From: Cladochytrium replicatum
Taxonomy: Eukaryota; Chytridiomycota; Chytridiomycetes; Cladochytriales; Cladochytriaceae
DNA length: 64,000 nucleotides
Direction: 5' to 3'
Assembly (NCBI GenBank): GCA_025526935.1
Contig: JAHLKD010000007.1
Coordinates: 496,001 to 560,000, forward strand
Every line of letters starts with the position of its first letter. The first letter of the stretch is position 1. The position numbers and the translations under genes are program-made. The notes under the pieces were generated by a model. It was not told where the DNA came from. It did not search any database and worked only from the letters and a program-made list of their open reading frames with translations. This document shows, piece by piece, positions 37,912 to 50,830 of the stretch.

Positions 37912-38955
37912 CGGAAGATGAACAACTGTGACTAAAGAATGTGCAAGACGGAGCACGTGATTGTAGGGTTGAACAAATGAAGAAAAAGGGTTGCTATTTT
38001 TTAAAATACAGATCGAGCAGATACCCGCTGTTCGACTCTAAATTTTGGCGTTAGAGGAATGGGACTTTGCTAACGTCATTAAAAGGTAAGTGCGGTACGA
38101 TTGTATTATGGATCAATCTCAATACTTACTTTTGGAATAGAAGTACTTTAGCCATTTCACTATCTTGGGTCGGTTGGAACCACGCGAAAATGGTTTGGGT
38201 ACGTTGACATTTGTAAACCTGATTGGTAGGAATCGATGAAATATTCTGCATGTCGGTTACTTTGGGCATCGCAGCAACTCTGAACTAATGTTTGCTTATG
38301 TTGATCCCAGATCTGCTCTCGCTCACATCCGCAATCACATGTATGCACGTTCAACCAGCGCGGAGGAATCAACTTGGATGGCTATCTTGAAGTACAACCA
38401 CACACAATATCTAATGATCTCCTTGGTGTTTGCACTCTGTAATATGGTCGAAAGTTGTGTTTTGTGTTTTGTGTTCCTGTTGTAATATTTTGTATATCCC
38501 AAAGTAAATTACAATTATTCACCAGAGCAGAACCTTCCAGCTTGAGCTCCATCATGAATATTTTCAATGTATCCAGAAAGACATCGACCAGTTTTAGACG
38601 GAGAAGCACACGATTGCGACCCACACAACTTCAGTTGAGATGCACGCAATGGAATTGTTGCCCAGAAGCGAGCGCCGTTGATCGTATTTAGTATCTTGAA
38701 ATCAGATATCAAGAGCAAGGATAGATTGCTGACGTAGCCTCGATATCTTTGAGAGATCCATATGAATATTTATTGGACCAGTCTTGAGCGCTTGGATTTA
38801 CGTCACGCACTGTCCAAACATCGATCCTTCCCAAACGTGCAAAACCTCAATAACGTGTCTAACCCCACTCGTGCCGATGATTTCGTGAACTAACAGTCGT
38901 TCCCCCTCCTCCTGTCCCCTCCGTCCGAATCAGCGTCGCGACCACATTGTCATTC
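37912..38955. other. Intergenic, no recognised gene
   Basis: About 1 kb with short open frames on both strands only (for example 38515-38718 minus). None resembles a known family and none shows a convincing splice pattern. Confidence 0.5.
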
Positions 38956-38959
38956 GGAT

Positions 38960-40440
38960 CTCGCTCAAAGAGCCCTGCGAAGAGCGACCGTGCTCAGTCC
39001 GGTGCTCTCACTCTCATAGATCATGCTCGATGAAGTGCACGCCGACGATCGGTCAAGCATGCGCATTTTGGTCACGAGCTCTATGTCGGTCTGGGTGGGG
39101 GGAAGCACGAACGGAATCGTGTGGCGGCCCTGCTCTCTGAGCACATAGACGATCTCGAGTACTGCTCGGGTTGCCGGAGACGTTGTACGGAAGAAACCAT
39201 CATCTGTTAAGTATCCGAAGCGAAGTGGTCCGATTCTGGGAACTGTCTCGGAATTAAGGCTGATGGGCCGCCATGTTAAGGTAAGTGTGATGATGGGCGA
39301 GTCTTCCAAGTTGATCATATTGCTGTTTAGTATAGATCGTAGAACGGTGCGTGCGATAACTGTAAAGTCGCGTTGTGCGTATCCGTGTTGAACGGGAGTG
39401 GAGATGTCGCCGGATGGTGGTTCTCCGGATGGCTATTAACCAAGCTTTGAAGATAGACACGAGGACATTCAGACTCCCCGCTATGGGCCAACCGCGACGG
39501 GAACAGTGTCTCACCAGAATGTGAAGGCATTGATCATGGATCCCGGAAGACAATTCGATGTAGTTTAAGTGCAAATAGTTTACAGGTTCACGTAAACCTC
39601 CGGCTGTAAGTGCCAATGCACCTTGATGAACACGTGGCAGAATATTATTATTTCGCACTAGAGATTGGACTCACCAGCTGCTAGTAGTGAAGGAAGACCA
39701 CCTCTACTTCCTCATAGCGAAATTCTCTTCTGAATTGGATTGAAGGTATTTCCCAATACTGAATTCGCGCAATTTCCTGATACGACGGACATGCCACGGC
39801 ACATTTTTGCAGAACGGAGTCGCCCCAACTGCAAGCAGAGCTTCAAAGATAGGCGAATTACGAGCTTTAGGTTGCGATATCGAGCACCAGCGCCTAAGCT
39901 CGAGTCTTTTGAAAAGCAACAAAGATTCAGAACCGGGATGTCGCAATTAGTGTTGACACACCACAGCAATGTTGACCTTCAGGGCAATCGGAACTGCGTG
40001 TATTGGGCCTATGCGAATGCATCGAATGTAAATTTCAATGATTCTTCGTGAGATCATAAATCATAGGCGTCGTCGGACAAGAACGACAAACCTCAACTCA
40101 CACACCAGCTTTTGTGTCTTTAAATATCGTTTATCAAGCGCTCAAATCGTCAGCATCGCGCTTTCCATCATATTCTCAGTGCTCAATGCAAGTGACCCTC
40201 ATCACATCCTCTGCAAAGAACTGACGCTCCCAGTCTTTGCAGACACAATCGATTCGATATCTGGAAGCTCCAAACCAAGGTTGACAGCCTCTGGAATGGG
40301 TTTTGCCAATTCTGAAATGCGGGATTCTACTCCCTGGCGATTTGTGATTGTTTTCGAATCTTCAGATCATCCCCTGAAGATAATTGTCAAGGAAGATTTT
40401 AGGATCGTAGTGCTTGGTTTCCCGCTTGCTTGTGCCACTC
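38960..40440 (-). pseudogene. Decayed amidase-signature (fatty-acid-amide-hydrolase-like) gene
   Basis: The minus strand carries scattered amidase pieces. ELAKPIPEAVNLGLELPDIE and VSAKTGSVSSLQRM (about 40320-40215) resemble the N-terminal helical region. LPGSMINAFTFW and DTVPVAVGP, then in another frame PIAGSLNVLVSIFKAWL (about 39550-39430), resemble the V.GP...S.. block. PLRFGYLTDDGFFRTTSPATR and AVLEIVYVLREQGRHTIPFV (39230-39080) match the conserved IGYY.DDGF block. The Ser-Ser-Lys triad region (GSDIGGS) is not visible between 39600 and 40200. Frames change repeatedly and stops intervene. A further coding-like piece upstream (DEGDGFMPPGLELAHENDFE, about 40530-40475) may belong to it or to another gene. 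Confidence 0.55.
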
Positions 40441-40444
40441 ACTG

Positions 40445-41151
40445 ACCAGCATTCCATACGCACGGTGGCACCGATCTCGAAGTCATTCTCATGGGCGAGT
40501 TCAAGACCAGGTGGCATAAATCCATCGCCCTCATCGATCGCTCCACTCTTTCAATTCGGCCAATTGCGACTTTGTGTGGGATAATGGCGTCCGCAAGTTT
40601 GCGGTCAACGTTGCGAAACTGCTTCCGGATGAGGAGACTTGCTTATACCGTATGACCTTCTCGATAGGGTCGCTGCGAAGCTCCTGGAGCTTGCAATGTG
40701 TTTAGGAATATGATTTGAAAAGGCAGTTGATCTGATGAGGTGGCTGCTCTATCTGCCGAGCGATCTTTCGGATTCAAATGCCACATGGGTTCGAGAAGTT
40801 GAACACAGATAACTCCAAAAATTGTTTGTAAACTTACATTCCAGACATTCGCATGATCGGTGCATTCTGGTTATTATTCTCACGATCACTCTCATGACCG
40901 TTCGCACGCATTCTCTGTTTGAACCTGGGTCAATAAATTGCTTGTTTATTGTCTGATATTATGGCATACGAGAATGAAATTATTACTGATGGCAAATTAA
41001 GTACTATTCAGATTGGATAATGTCAAGAACGAAAATGAGAAGATTAGGGAAGCGGTTTTCACCAGTGTCCACCACAACATGTAATAGAGATGTTTTTCAG
41101 CTCTAAAAAGAACCAATTCTTGCGGGCCTTCTGAAACTCTCCAATTTCAGT
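40445..41151. other. Region with weak coding-like minus-strand segments
   Basis: The minus strand at 40700-40540 reads KLQELRSDPIEKVIRYKQVS and then shifts frame to GDGFMPPGLELAHENDFEIG. These look like protein but match no family I know. The rest (40760-41150) is AT-rich without a recognised feature. Confidence 0.35.
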
Positions 41152-42075
41152 TCACCTTAGCCCAGACTGAACTCCCTTTGCATTGTAAATCTGCTTGAAG
41201 AATTCGATAAACAGCCAAGTCAGGGGGACAAGGTAGCTGACGTTGATATGTAGGCCGACATTTCAGAAATGAGAAGACCCGGCTGCTGCTTCATGCACTG
41301 GGGAGCGAACAGGTACGAAGACGCGAGAGACCCGCCGATCAAGAACTGGCTGATCTGAAGGGGAGTGAGGCTCTGCTTCAACAGGGTCGGAGGGCGGATG
41401 TGGATTGTCATCAGAGCATAGTAGAAGTACATGAGGGTGTGAATGAAGGAGTTGAAGACGACAAAGATCCAGATGGCGGTTTCCCTGCTTCAAACACCGA
41501 AGATATGTTAGTCAATAGCTGTTGATAACAATTGCATACCCCAAACACATCGAGATGATGGCACCGGCGTGATGGTATGACTGCAAAAGAGACGCTCGCT
41601 TGCCTTTGACCAGAAGAATGACCGTGTCCATGATCTCGTAGTACTTGCTGAGGTAGAACAACCAAGACCACTTAATAGCCCGGACGTCCACATTTTACCT
41701 TCCTTGTCGTACAACTTAGAAACGCGTCAGGAAATTCCCAGTTCCGGTTCCACTCAAGCGCTACTTACAGCATCAGTGTACGACTTTGAAGAAAAGTTCC
41801 TCAGGACAACTGGCGTCAATGACACGAACATAGCAGCCGACAACACGAAAAGCGCGAAGTTGTGAAGGGAAACAAACGCTGTGAACAGTGCGCTGTTCTT
41901 CTCCTCTTTCGGAGCTGGCACTCCCTTTGGCCGTGGAGGCGGGTTGACAGCCTTGACGATAAAGAAGTATGCACCCAACCTGACGAAGTTTGATGACGAC
42001 AGAATCGATTTGTCCGAGAGAACTATCCAAACAAAGAAGGATGCTTCCGGCTCTCCATCAGTGTGTTCTTCGTGT
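41152..42075 (-). CDS. Fatty-acid elongase (ELO family, QxxHH type), shifted frame near its C-terminus
   Basis: This endoplasmic-reticulum 3-ketoacyl-CoA synthase extends fatty acids. The 5' part (about 42070-41769) reads FFVWIVLSDKS, then KGVPAPKEEKN, ALFTAFVSLHNFALFVLSAAMF. An intron 41671-41768 joins SYTDA to WSWLFYLSKYYEIMDTVILL. The catalytic histidine box is QSYHHAGA, the QxxHH form seen in some protist and early-fungal elongases, rather than HxxHH. Exon 3 holds WIFVVFNSFIHTLMYFYYAL and PPTLLKQSLTPLQISQFLIGG. Near 41260 the frame slips: one frame ends after ISTSATLSP, the other continues the expected INVSYLVPLTWLFIEFFKQI and QIYNAKG. The ATG was not located; the first exon is probably upstream. 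It is otherwise well conserved. Confidence 0.7.
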
Positions 42076-43408
42076 TCTCAAAGCATGGCAGAGCTCTTAG
42101 TCCAATTAAAAATCGCACTCATATCTTTGCGTCTCGTTGTAACCTCTAAAAAGGTTATTCAGCAGGAAAGAACCACAAAAATAATACTGAATCGCTCGAA
42201 ATATAAATGCTAAAGTCTGAGTCATAAGTAAAGTAAAAAGATAGAATAATAGTGCTCAAACGGGAGGAAGAAATTATAAAATGTACATATAATTTGTCCC
42301 GTCCATCGGAAATTCGTTCATTGACATGAACATTTCTGGTAGCTGAATTGTTCAAGCGTGGAGTCCAAGCTGATTAAGCTCGTGCCCCTAGCCGACACTG
42401 GGACTGCAAGCTTGGTGTGGTCCATTTTGTACTTCGTTGTCTATTTTTTATTTTTTATTTGTATATTATTTCGGGGTATGGGGTGCATGGACCCGAAGGT
42501 GAGCCGCCTTTCGCCTGCGGTATAGAGAGGGGCTAGAACGATTCGTCGTTCTCCTAAGTTTCAAAGATTTTGAAGCAAAATACAGTAACGATACCAACTT
42601 GATGAACGAGTAACACATATGATGTAGCTCCCCATTATCACAAAGTTGCCGGATACACTTCTCCTACTGTTGCGTTGTGAAAGAAGCTGGATATTTACGC
42701 CAGCGTTCGTCGTGTCGCCAGTGCAGCTGGAACTATCGGCATTGCTGGAGCAGCAAAGCCCATCGACATTCACATAATCGGTGAGAACACCGGATCCTGG
42801 TATGTGAACGAAGCCTAACATCCTGCTAAACGCTTCGTCTGATATCTCCTAAATACGATAGTACATCAAACACGAGCGGATCTAGACACTTCACGACGGA
42901 TCCAAGGTGATCGTAAGATCACCGAGCAGGTGTAGCGTCGGGTCACCATCATTGCCTACAAAATGGCCCTGAAGCGAGGGCAAATTAGGGAGCAGCAGAT
43001 CAAACAAATGATGAGGCGCTCTCGGATTTCTTCGGGCTTCCTCGTCCCGTGTAACGGTTGTCCACAAGTCCTGTGACGGACGGGTTTTGCTGGAAACTTG
43101 CCTTGCTGTGCGCGACTCGAACGAAGATTTCCAGCGGGATGTGGACATTGAGGAGCAGGTGGTTGACTCGATGGTGTAAGGTCTTCAATTTTGCAAGTTT
43201 TGTTCGTTTGAATGGACTTTAGATACAATATGTTCTAGGCAGTGATCGCAGAGTTGTAAACTGCAAGTAGTTGGTTCACATTATTGATGCATAGGGAATG
43301 GTAGCACACATGCAGTACCGTCTATGACTTCAAAAACACTCAATTTTCATTTTACACCTTGAGGATCCATTATGCGACTATAAAAAACTAATCGAACCCG
43401 CGAAACGC
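42076..43408. other. Intergenic, no recognised gene
   Basis: Two minus-strand frames (42561-42821 and around 42891-43230) are open but match nothing I know. The second, in the frame reading VNHLLLNVHIPLEIFVRVAH, has no clear start or splice sites. The remainder is AT-rich. Confidence 0.45.
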
Positions 43409-46400
43409 TCATCGCAGGTACTTCCTTAACACCACTAAACTCTCAACCGAAAACGAGTCCTCGACAGCCTTTCGTGCGGCGGCATCGAGCGAGTTCAACA
43501 GGGACGTAAACATTGTCGCCACACGTTTCTGCAGCTCGGCCTGATCTTCGACTAGAGCTTCGGTAATCAGAACCTCTCCCAACGCCCTAGCAATGTGAGC
43601 GAGGTTGCTGTTGTTTGAACCTAGCACGACGGCGTTTTGACTGTAACGAATGGCGCGAGTCTCTAATGAATGCACATCCTTAAGAATCCGGTCTCGCTTA
43701 CCTGGAAACCAAATCCAGCAAAAGCTCCACATTGAACGGAGCCTCAATGGTATCCGACAAGACAGGCAGTTTCAGAAATGCCTCGACCCACTGCTTCAGC
43801 AACTGGTCTGGGTCCACCTGGCCCACCAGCGCTTGGGCACCCTGCGACGTCGCGAGCACGAAGCGGTAGATCTTTCCAAGCGCAGAGATTGCATTTTCTG
43901 TAACCTCTCTGTTCTCATGTTGCGGGTCATTGATAAATGAACCAGCGATGGCAGTCACGAGATTGGAAATAGCACCTATGCAAAAAAAAAGTCATTCGTC
44001 GCAAAGTGGACGGTGACGTTCCCACAAACCTGCCATCGCAGGATAGAAGTTCGGTCCACCGTACTGAGCACATACACCAATGCCGTAAGCAGCACATTGT
44101 CTCAGGTCGGGGCTATCACCGACAATTCCCCCAATGAATCGTTGAAGGAAGTGCTCCTGGTATTGGAACGCGTCTGGTCCGGTTGATTGAACCAAGTCGC
44201 AGAAGATTCCGAGTGCCCAGGGGACGGTCATCTTGAAATCACCGCTTTGCTGTGTACAACTTTAAGAATGTTATGCCCCGGAACGCTATGGATTCAATTA
44301 CTCACCATCATCGCCTCCAGAGGTTCAAGCAGGTTCGCGAACGCTCCAAACAACGTGGTGCCTTGCACCTTGAACACCTTGTGCGTGCATTTTGAAGCCT
44401 GTTGAAAAATATCAACCAAAATATTCTTTTGTTGATGCGAGTGAACAGAAAGAGGCAGCAAATTCTTTGCAATTCCGAGGCTCTCAGACCAAGTGTACCC
44501 CACGTCAGGAACGATTTTGCGTTCAATTCGTGCATACACATGGGAAATACCAGCCGCAACATCGCAGGCCACAAGCCGCCTAATTCGGAATTATCGTGCG
44601 AATACCATCTTCGCGGGTTCAACTCAACTACCCAACTAACCCCCCAAACTCCAAAAACAAAAGTACCGTACCTCGCTCAAGATATCTTCGTCGATCTCCA
44701 TAATCTCATCCAACTGCTCAGCCTCTTCATCCTGATCCGGTGCATTCACCATCGCTACAAAAGACACCACAAAATTCAATGTGGCCACCAATAATCTACC
44801 AAAAATGAGAAACGAACCAAGTCGCTCGCTGAGCGTATCGAGCCAATGCTTGATCTCGTTCTTCACGACCCCCACAAACTTGACCATGTTGTCGCCGTGG
44901 AGTGTCATTTGTCCAAACCCTGGGCCCATCTCTTCCATGGTCTTCAAAGCAACATATCTTCAGAATGAAACAACAGAGTCATAAGAAATTTGCTTACATC
45001 GCCGTACGCCTTGAACAATGCGGCGAGCCCTTCGCCGTCCTCTCGCATCCGCACGTTGGTGCGGCCCTTAAGCACCTGGTTCATCATCGAATCCGAAGTC
45101 CCTTGCCATGCCACCAAGATCGAGTTACGCTCTGTACTCGTGCCCACGGTTAGAACATACCCCAGCAACATAAAACCGCAACCCGAACCTGCTGGTGACA
45201 AAATGAGCGCCTTGAACAAATGCGGAATGCATCCCGCCGCCGCGACTTTGACTCCAGGGTGAAAATCGAACCCTAGCAACCCGATACATATGGCAAGTAC
45301 TTCGGGCGCATACGGCGCAAAATCGGCTCCTAGCTCCTTGGCGTACACCAAGAACATTTCCACGGCAAGACACTTGTCCTCCAACAACGAGGACATGATT
45401 CCAATCCTCTGATTTATCGGCACATCAATACTTTGGAAAAGTAAAGACTCTATAATTAAATAAACGAACCTGGCCTTGGTGCTCTGTGTAATCCCAATCA
45501 TCATCCTCTTCGGGCTCCTCATCGTCATTAAGGACCTTGTACTTCGGAAGCTGCTTCGAGGTCACAATCAAGCTCGGCATCACGTACTGGAGGTAAGGCG
45601 CGAACTCCGTCCCGAGAATTTTGCACATCCTCCCCCAAGCAAGCGGAAGGAATGAGCTGAGTGCGCTGCTTGGATCCGCTTCGATCTCTCTCTGTGCTTG
45701 GCTCAACACGGTCAGGAGCACCTGTGCATCATTCCCAAGCGCCTCTTTCCCCACAGCCAATGCTGAAAAAATGGTAAATATCTGACCATAGTCAATGTGG
45801 GTAAATTTCTTACCGGAGAGCATAGCGCACTCGAGCGCTCGGCTTCGAAGCGTCGCGTGTTCCTTCTGCGTAGCTTGTTGAAGAATGCTAAGAAGTATTG
45901 GCATCACCGCACCATAGTACTACCAAAAGCAATCGATCAGTCGTCCGTTCTCATTCTGAACCCATCTCCTGATCCGAACCTTAACAAACTGGCCTTCTGC
46001 GACATTTGCGACTGTGGTGATAAGCGAAACAGCTTCCTCTTGCAGTACATGATGCCCGTTGAACAACTGACTGCACGCGTTCATGATGTCGTCCATGAAT
46101 GGCTCCAGGGCGGTAAGTTCGATTGATTCGGTGAGATTCACAGAGGCACCAGCGGCGTGTAACTGTACTCTGGGAAAGAACTTCAACGGTAAGCTTCCAA
46201 ACGGTAAGCTTCCAATAAGACTTCAGCAATCGTACTTTGGGACTGCAGAATCTTGCATCAGTGCCAAAAGCACTGGATAAATGTTCCTGCTGTGACGCAT
46301 TTGCAAATCGGGCTGTATTCGGAACAAATGAAGTCAACGACACAGATTGTTTAAAGGAGCAGCTTACCGCAAAGTCGATTGCCATTTGCCCGATCGCCGT

Positions 46401-48060
46401 GCAGGCAGCATACCGCACACGCGGATGTACGTCATTCGCAAACTCAAGAACCATGCTGAGAATTGGAAAAAATAAGTTTGGAGGATCAGACCTGGATATC
46501 ATGCCAAAAAAATCCCAAACCTCAAAATCGAGCTGAGTTCAGGCAACATGATATCGTGGCATCCTTCCGCAAGGTTCGAAATCACAACCAGAGCGGCATG
46601 GCGCTCCTGCCACTGTGCCGAAGAAAACATGCGCTGAATGTGGGGGTACGCAATCGGTATCACGTCCGCTCCGCCCAAATTGAGCGAAAGCCGGTCCAAT
46701 ATCTGCGGCGCAACTTCGTATTCCTCATCTTCCGTCTTTTCATCATTGAGCTAAAACGCATAGTTAACAGAAATTTCCCCAAACAAAAATAATCCTTGTT
46801 TTTTACGTTTGTGTACCACTCCTCTTCATCGGTAATGTTCACCATCATCTGCAGCAAGAGTGGCACGATCGTAGCGCAGAACCTCGACTTTCTAATCATC
46901 ACCTTCGACCGGTCCGAAATCGCAAGGAGAACCTCTAACGCAGCCCACTTTGTGCTGCTCATGAACCGGTCTCCGGCATTCAACATCGCCGCAACAAAAT
47001 CGACAAGCCTGTCCACGGAAGTCTTGAACAACTTCGGGATCCATTCCGCGAGATCCGCCAGCGTGCCAAGACAGTCCGAGAGCAACTCCTCGTCGTTGGC
47101 GGATTGTCCCTCCGCCAACGCAACGAGAATGTCTACCATCGGCGGAACGATGCCCGGGAACTGCTTCACTGCTTCCTTTGCGTCGTGGAGGAGCACGTAG
47201 TTTACCATCGCCTTCAATCCCTGCGCCCGAACCTTGTCCAAAAAACAATGTTCAATTTGCATGAAGGATTCAAGTCTGGCGGCTCTCGTACTTGGATCGA
47301 TCGGTCGCGAAGACCCGCTCCTAGCACCGACTTCACATGATCCACGTCCTGCTCTTCGACGATCGCGGGAACCTGTGCAATCACTTTATACGTGATCTCC
47401 CGGTGCATGTCCGAATCGGACTGTGCGAAATGGTACAGCGTCCCAAGGAGCTCGGGCCAGCCCTGGACTGCAGTTCGCAGCGAGTTCGGGTTCTCTACCC
47501 GAAAAAGTTCCAAAATCAATATCAAATTGGGGGGATTTCCAAGCGGAGGGCAGCGTACCGGTTTGAAGTACACGCGTAGCCATGTTGTTTACCAGAAGCC
47601 CTCCGACGAGGGTGCACACCTTGTTGCGAACCTGTTTGACGTGCTCGCGCTCGAGGGATGTAATCAGACGCGCCTGGATAAAGGTACGCGTCTGCTGCTG
47701 CAGATGGATCCAGTACGCATCGCGCTGGATCGTGGGTGTACTGTCCGGATACGGGGGTTCCCTCGATGCGAGTTTTCGAAGCAAAATGGCAGACATTGAA
47801 CGGACCTAAGTTATTGTGAAGCTTGATATGGGCATATGAAATTGAAGAGTCTGGACACTCACATCTTCACGCTCGTGCGTGGAAATCAGGTCGCCCATTG
47901 CACCGAGAAATTGGTCCGGGCTATGTTGGAGGGCAGAGTCAAGCTCCTGCTCAGCAGGCTCGCGAATGGCTTTGTCATTGCTCAGGAATCTTTGGAATAG
48001 CTGAACGAGGTACGTAGCGTATTCGGGAGAGACGAGCGACTCCAACGTAGGACCAGACAT
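43409..48060 (-). CDS. KAP123: Importin beta family karyopherin Kap123/IPO4
   Basis: This HEAT-repeat import receptor carries ribosomal proteins and histones H3/H4 into the nucleus. The ATG at 48060 begins MSGPTLESLVSPEYATYLVQ. The N-terminal importin domain shows REPAEQELDSALQHSPDQFL and SAILLRKLASREPPYP. Blocks typical of Kap123 follow: GLKAMVNYVLLHDAKEAVKQ, SDCLGTLADLAEWIPKLFK, the acidic loop NITDEEEWYTN..NDEKTEDEEYE, MVLEFANDVHPRVRYAACTA, IGQMAIDFA, then VQLHAAGASVNLTESIELT. Later exons include EDDDWDYTEHQ, FAPYAPEVLAICIGLLGFDF, GPDAFQYQEHFLQRFIGGIV and the last helix pair ending VLRKYLR (stop 43409). There are about 14 introns of 45-90 bp, the largest count in the window. The reading frame appears open throughout, in contrast to nearby relics. 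Confidence 0.92.
46186..46215. repeat. 15-bp tandem duplication inside a KAP123 intron
   Basis: ACGGTAAGCTTCCAA occurs twice in a row. On the coding strand it lies in the intron between SAVPK and FFPRVQLHAA, whose flanking exons keep frame, so the duplication is splicing-neutral. Confidence 0.8.
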
Positions 48061-48390
48061 TCTGTGTTTTTTTCTTGCGTGGAGTTGGAAAAGATTTGTG
48101 ATGGGTGCCCAATACGGGAATAATGCGCAGCAGCAATTCTCGAAAAATATTTAGAAAATTTCTTTCTGTATGGCAAATGTTTGAAACAGTATGCTCTGGG
48201 GATGTAAAACTCTTTCAATTTCTAGGAATAGCCCAGAATTGAAACTTCATCGGCATCAAAAGATCCATTGAAACAAGAATATGCATGACAAACTATGTGC
48301 AGCCAGCGGAACCACCACAAACAAAAATAAAACACATCATTTAAAAATTACAAAACTCGACACACATTGCTTGCTGTTATTGTGAACATT

Positions 48391-50029
48391 CTACGAGTTC
48401 AAAGGCTTGACAACAGCGCTTGGGAACAAGCCCGATTCCTGACTCTCGTGGTTGTACCCCTTCATCCACCCATCGCTGTACTGGATCTTGCCCTCGATAA
48501 TGTCACCCTCGTTCACCTCCATCTCGTCTGGGTTCGTCGGCTGGAACTCCAAAATACCCACAAAGCGCGTTCCTGGTGGGAGCATGACGTAGTCGGAGCC
48601 TTGGCTCTCTGGGTCGGGGATCTTTGTCATTGCGGGGGCACCGGCGGAGCTTGCAATCGAAGGGTACGGCTGGCCGGGTTTGCCGGGGCGGAGGGAAGAG
48701 CCACGCTTCTTATACGCTGCGAATCCCGCAACAGCACCGCCGATAGCAGCCAAACCACCGAAAACACCACCAAGGATTGGACCGAGAGGCGGGCCACCCG
48801 CAGAGTCGCCGGTCGAACCTCCCGCTCCTTCAGCAGCTGCTGCAGCAGCCTGGAAACCGTCAGTGCGAATCTTCGAGTTCTCACTGGGAGGAGCAAACGA
48901 AGCGCTCTGGGAAGATGCGGACGAGCTTCCAACAAGAGTTTCACAGCATTTCGGCTTCTGGTGGTACTGGGCGAACACGTCGTCACAGTATGCACGTGCA
49001 ACTGTGATGTTTCCTCCAAATCCTAGTGAAAGCATGTCAAAACCCAGTTCCTGATTTCTCGCGATAATATTTACCGCAAGAGTTTTGATCGGCAGTAACG
49101 CCCCACACGCTTGCATCTGAGCTCTGTGCGTAAGAGTTCAAGATGCTCCGGCAAGATTCATCGGCACTAAGCAGGTAAGAGCGGCGGTCAAACACATCCT
49201 GAAGGGCTGCACCCTCTAAGTTGTCAGCAAGTTTGTCGAGAGACGGGCAGGCGTTCGGGTCTTGAATGAGCCCGACAACGGATTCCTTGTAAACATCGCA
49301 CACGTCTGGGTGAAGAGGTGGCGAAATGCTGGTGCTGGGGTTGCAGCCAGCGGAGTAGAAGAAAATATCGGTCAAGCACACATATGATCGGTAGTATTGA
49401 ATCGGAGCACCATGGTAGCCCAAGCACTGAGCCCACTCCGCCCAAATGGCAGCCTGGAGGTCTCCGCCTCCAGTCATTGCGTTGACGAGTTTGTCCCAGT
49501 AAACGGCGTCTGGCGCGCTCTCCTGCAATCCGTAGACGAGGGCAAGCTCCGTCGAGTTGATGTAGTAACCGTTTGTCCAAGGAGCACAAGACGATGTACT
49601 AGCAATGGAAATGCATTCAGGGTGGCCCGCCGCAGACCCGGAGGAAGGGCTTGGACCACCAGCGCTAGCAGACTCGGCATTCGCAGCAGCAACTGATCCG
49701 CTGTTTCCAGAGGCCGCTGCTGCTGCTTCGGCGGCCTCAGCGGCCGCAAGTCTGTCTGCTGCAGCCATCGCAGCTCCTGCTGCGGCAGCGTTAGCGGCTT
49801 CCAAATTCTCTGCTACAACCCTAGCGGCGGCGGCGGCGCGGAGTTTGTTGTTGTGAGCAATGGCGGCCGCAGCAAGGTCGGATCTGTAGCCGTTCCGACG
49901 CGAGCCAGCACCGGCATACAAAGGGTCGCTCTGTCGTGTAGCCGATACACCGATGGTGTCAGTGGAGAGGGAGCTAAGGAAGAGCACGATTGCGGCAAGT
50001 GCCGTGCTGGTCATTTGATGGGAGCGCAT
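48391..50029 (-). CDS. Receptor-like single-pass membrane protein with cytoplasmic SH3 domain
   Basis: The ATG at 50029 begins a signal peptide (MTSTALAAIVLFLSSLSTDT region). An alanine-rich, coiled-coil-like stretch of about 90 residues follows (49870-49680), then a Ser/Gly linker. A cysteine-rich ectodomain has regularly spaced Cys (CISIASTSSCAPW, WAQCLGYHG, SYVCLTDIFFYSAGC, HPDVCDVYK, DESCRSIL). An intron near 49020-49075 joins QNSCG to GGNITVARAYCDDVF. A glycine-rich membrane helix comes next (LGPILGGVFGGLAAIGGAVAG with KKRG stop-transfer). The C-terminal SH3 domain reads TRFVGILEFQPTNPDEMEVN, EGDIIEG, GWMKGYNHES and GLFPSAVVKPL. The layout recalls fungal osmo- or wall-sensing adaptors that end in SH3 (Sho1-like), but here there is one helix and a large ectodomain. 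Ligand unknown. Confidence 0.8.
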
Positions 50030-50830
50030 TGTTGTATGTATGTCACGATTCGCCCTCTGTACGATTTGCAGAACGGAGAGAAGCAAAGAGGCACGGTGTG
50101 GGTACTAATTGCAGCTTGGGAGGAGAACAGCACCAGTGGATGGAAAGAATAAGGCGCTAAGGGACGCACCGGTGCCAGTATTAACTTTTCAGCAACAGCG
50201 AGACAACTCCGAATCCACACGGTATTATACTATAACCGCGGGTGAGACGTGCGCGATGTCTCTGTTGAGCTGAGCCGAAAATGGGAGTGGCTGGTGAGCT
50301 GGTTGTCTAGCGGGGCTGCGACTGTGGCGCTCGTTGTAGAAAACCAGCCACTGGACACTGATATTGATGACACCACAACCTGATTCCTATCCTTCGTCTG
50401 AAACTGTAATCAGAATGGGCGAACCTAAATGGAAAAGAATTACGGTCTCAGTATGTCTGATGGATGAGGTGGTATACTGCTCGCAGCCAACTCAGCAATA
50501 CTGCAACACGAGCCCCTTTTCTGGCTGCACCCTCACTTCGTATTACATATTATTATTATCCGCTTCGTTTTCTTCCATCATTTTTTGATAATTATGCCTA
50601 CTTCCGTGGTGCACAATCACTCTTATTGCCCAAGTTCAGTATTTTCTTTCACACGGTTCTCTCCTCCAATCAGTGTCCATGACTTTTCCCTGTGGCTTAG
50701 TTCGTGTTCCGTGTCGTGTGACTTTCTCATGTGTGCCCACCACAAACCCCGTCCAGGACTGCGAAACTGTCATCGCATTTCCCTCCCAATGCCTTATTAA
50801 ACACTCCCACTCCGCCAGAGAATCTCCAAC

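Noticed and set aside
41662-41769. First supposed frame shift in the elongase (after SYTDA)
   Set aside because: A single 98-bp GT-AG intron (41671-41768) joins SYTDA to WSWLFYLSKYYE in frame, so no shift is needed there.
44944-47340. Long plus-strand frames across the importin gene
   Set aside because: Antisense shadows of KAP123 exons; they break at the minus-strand introns without conserved content.
49605-49856. Plus-strand alanine/leucine-rich open frame
   Set aside because: Complement of the GC-rich Ala repeat in the SH3 receptor gene.
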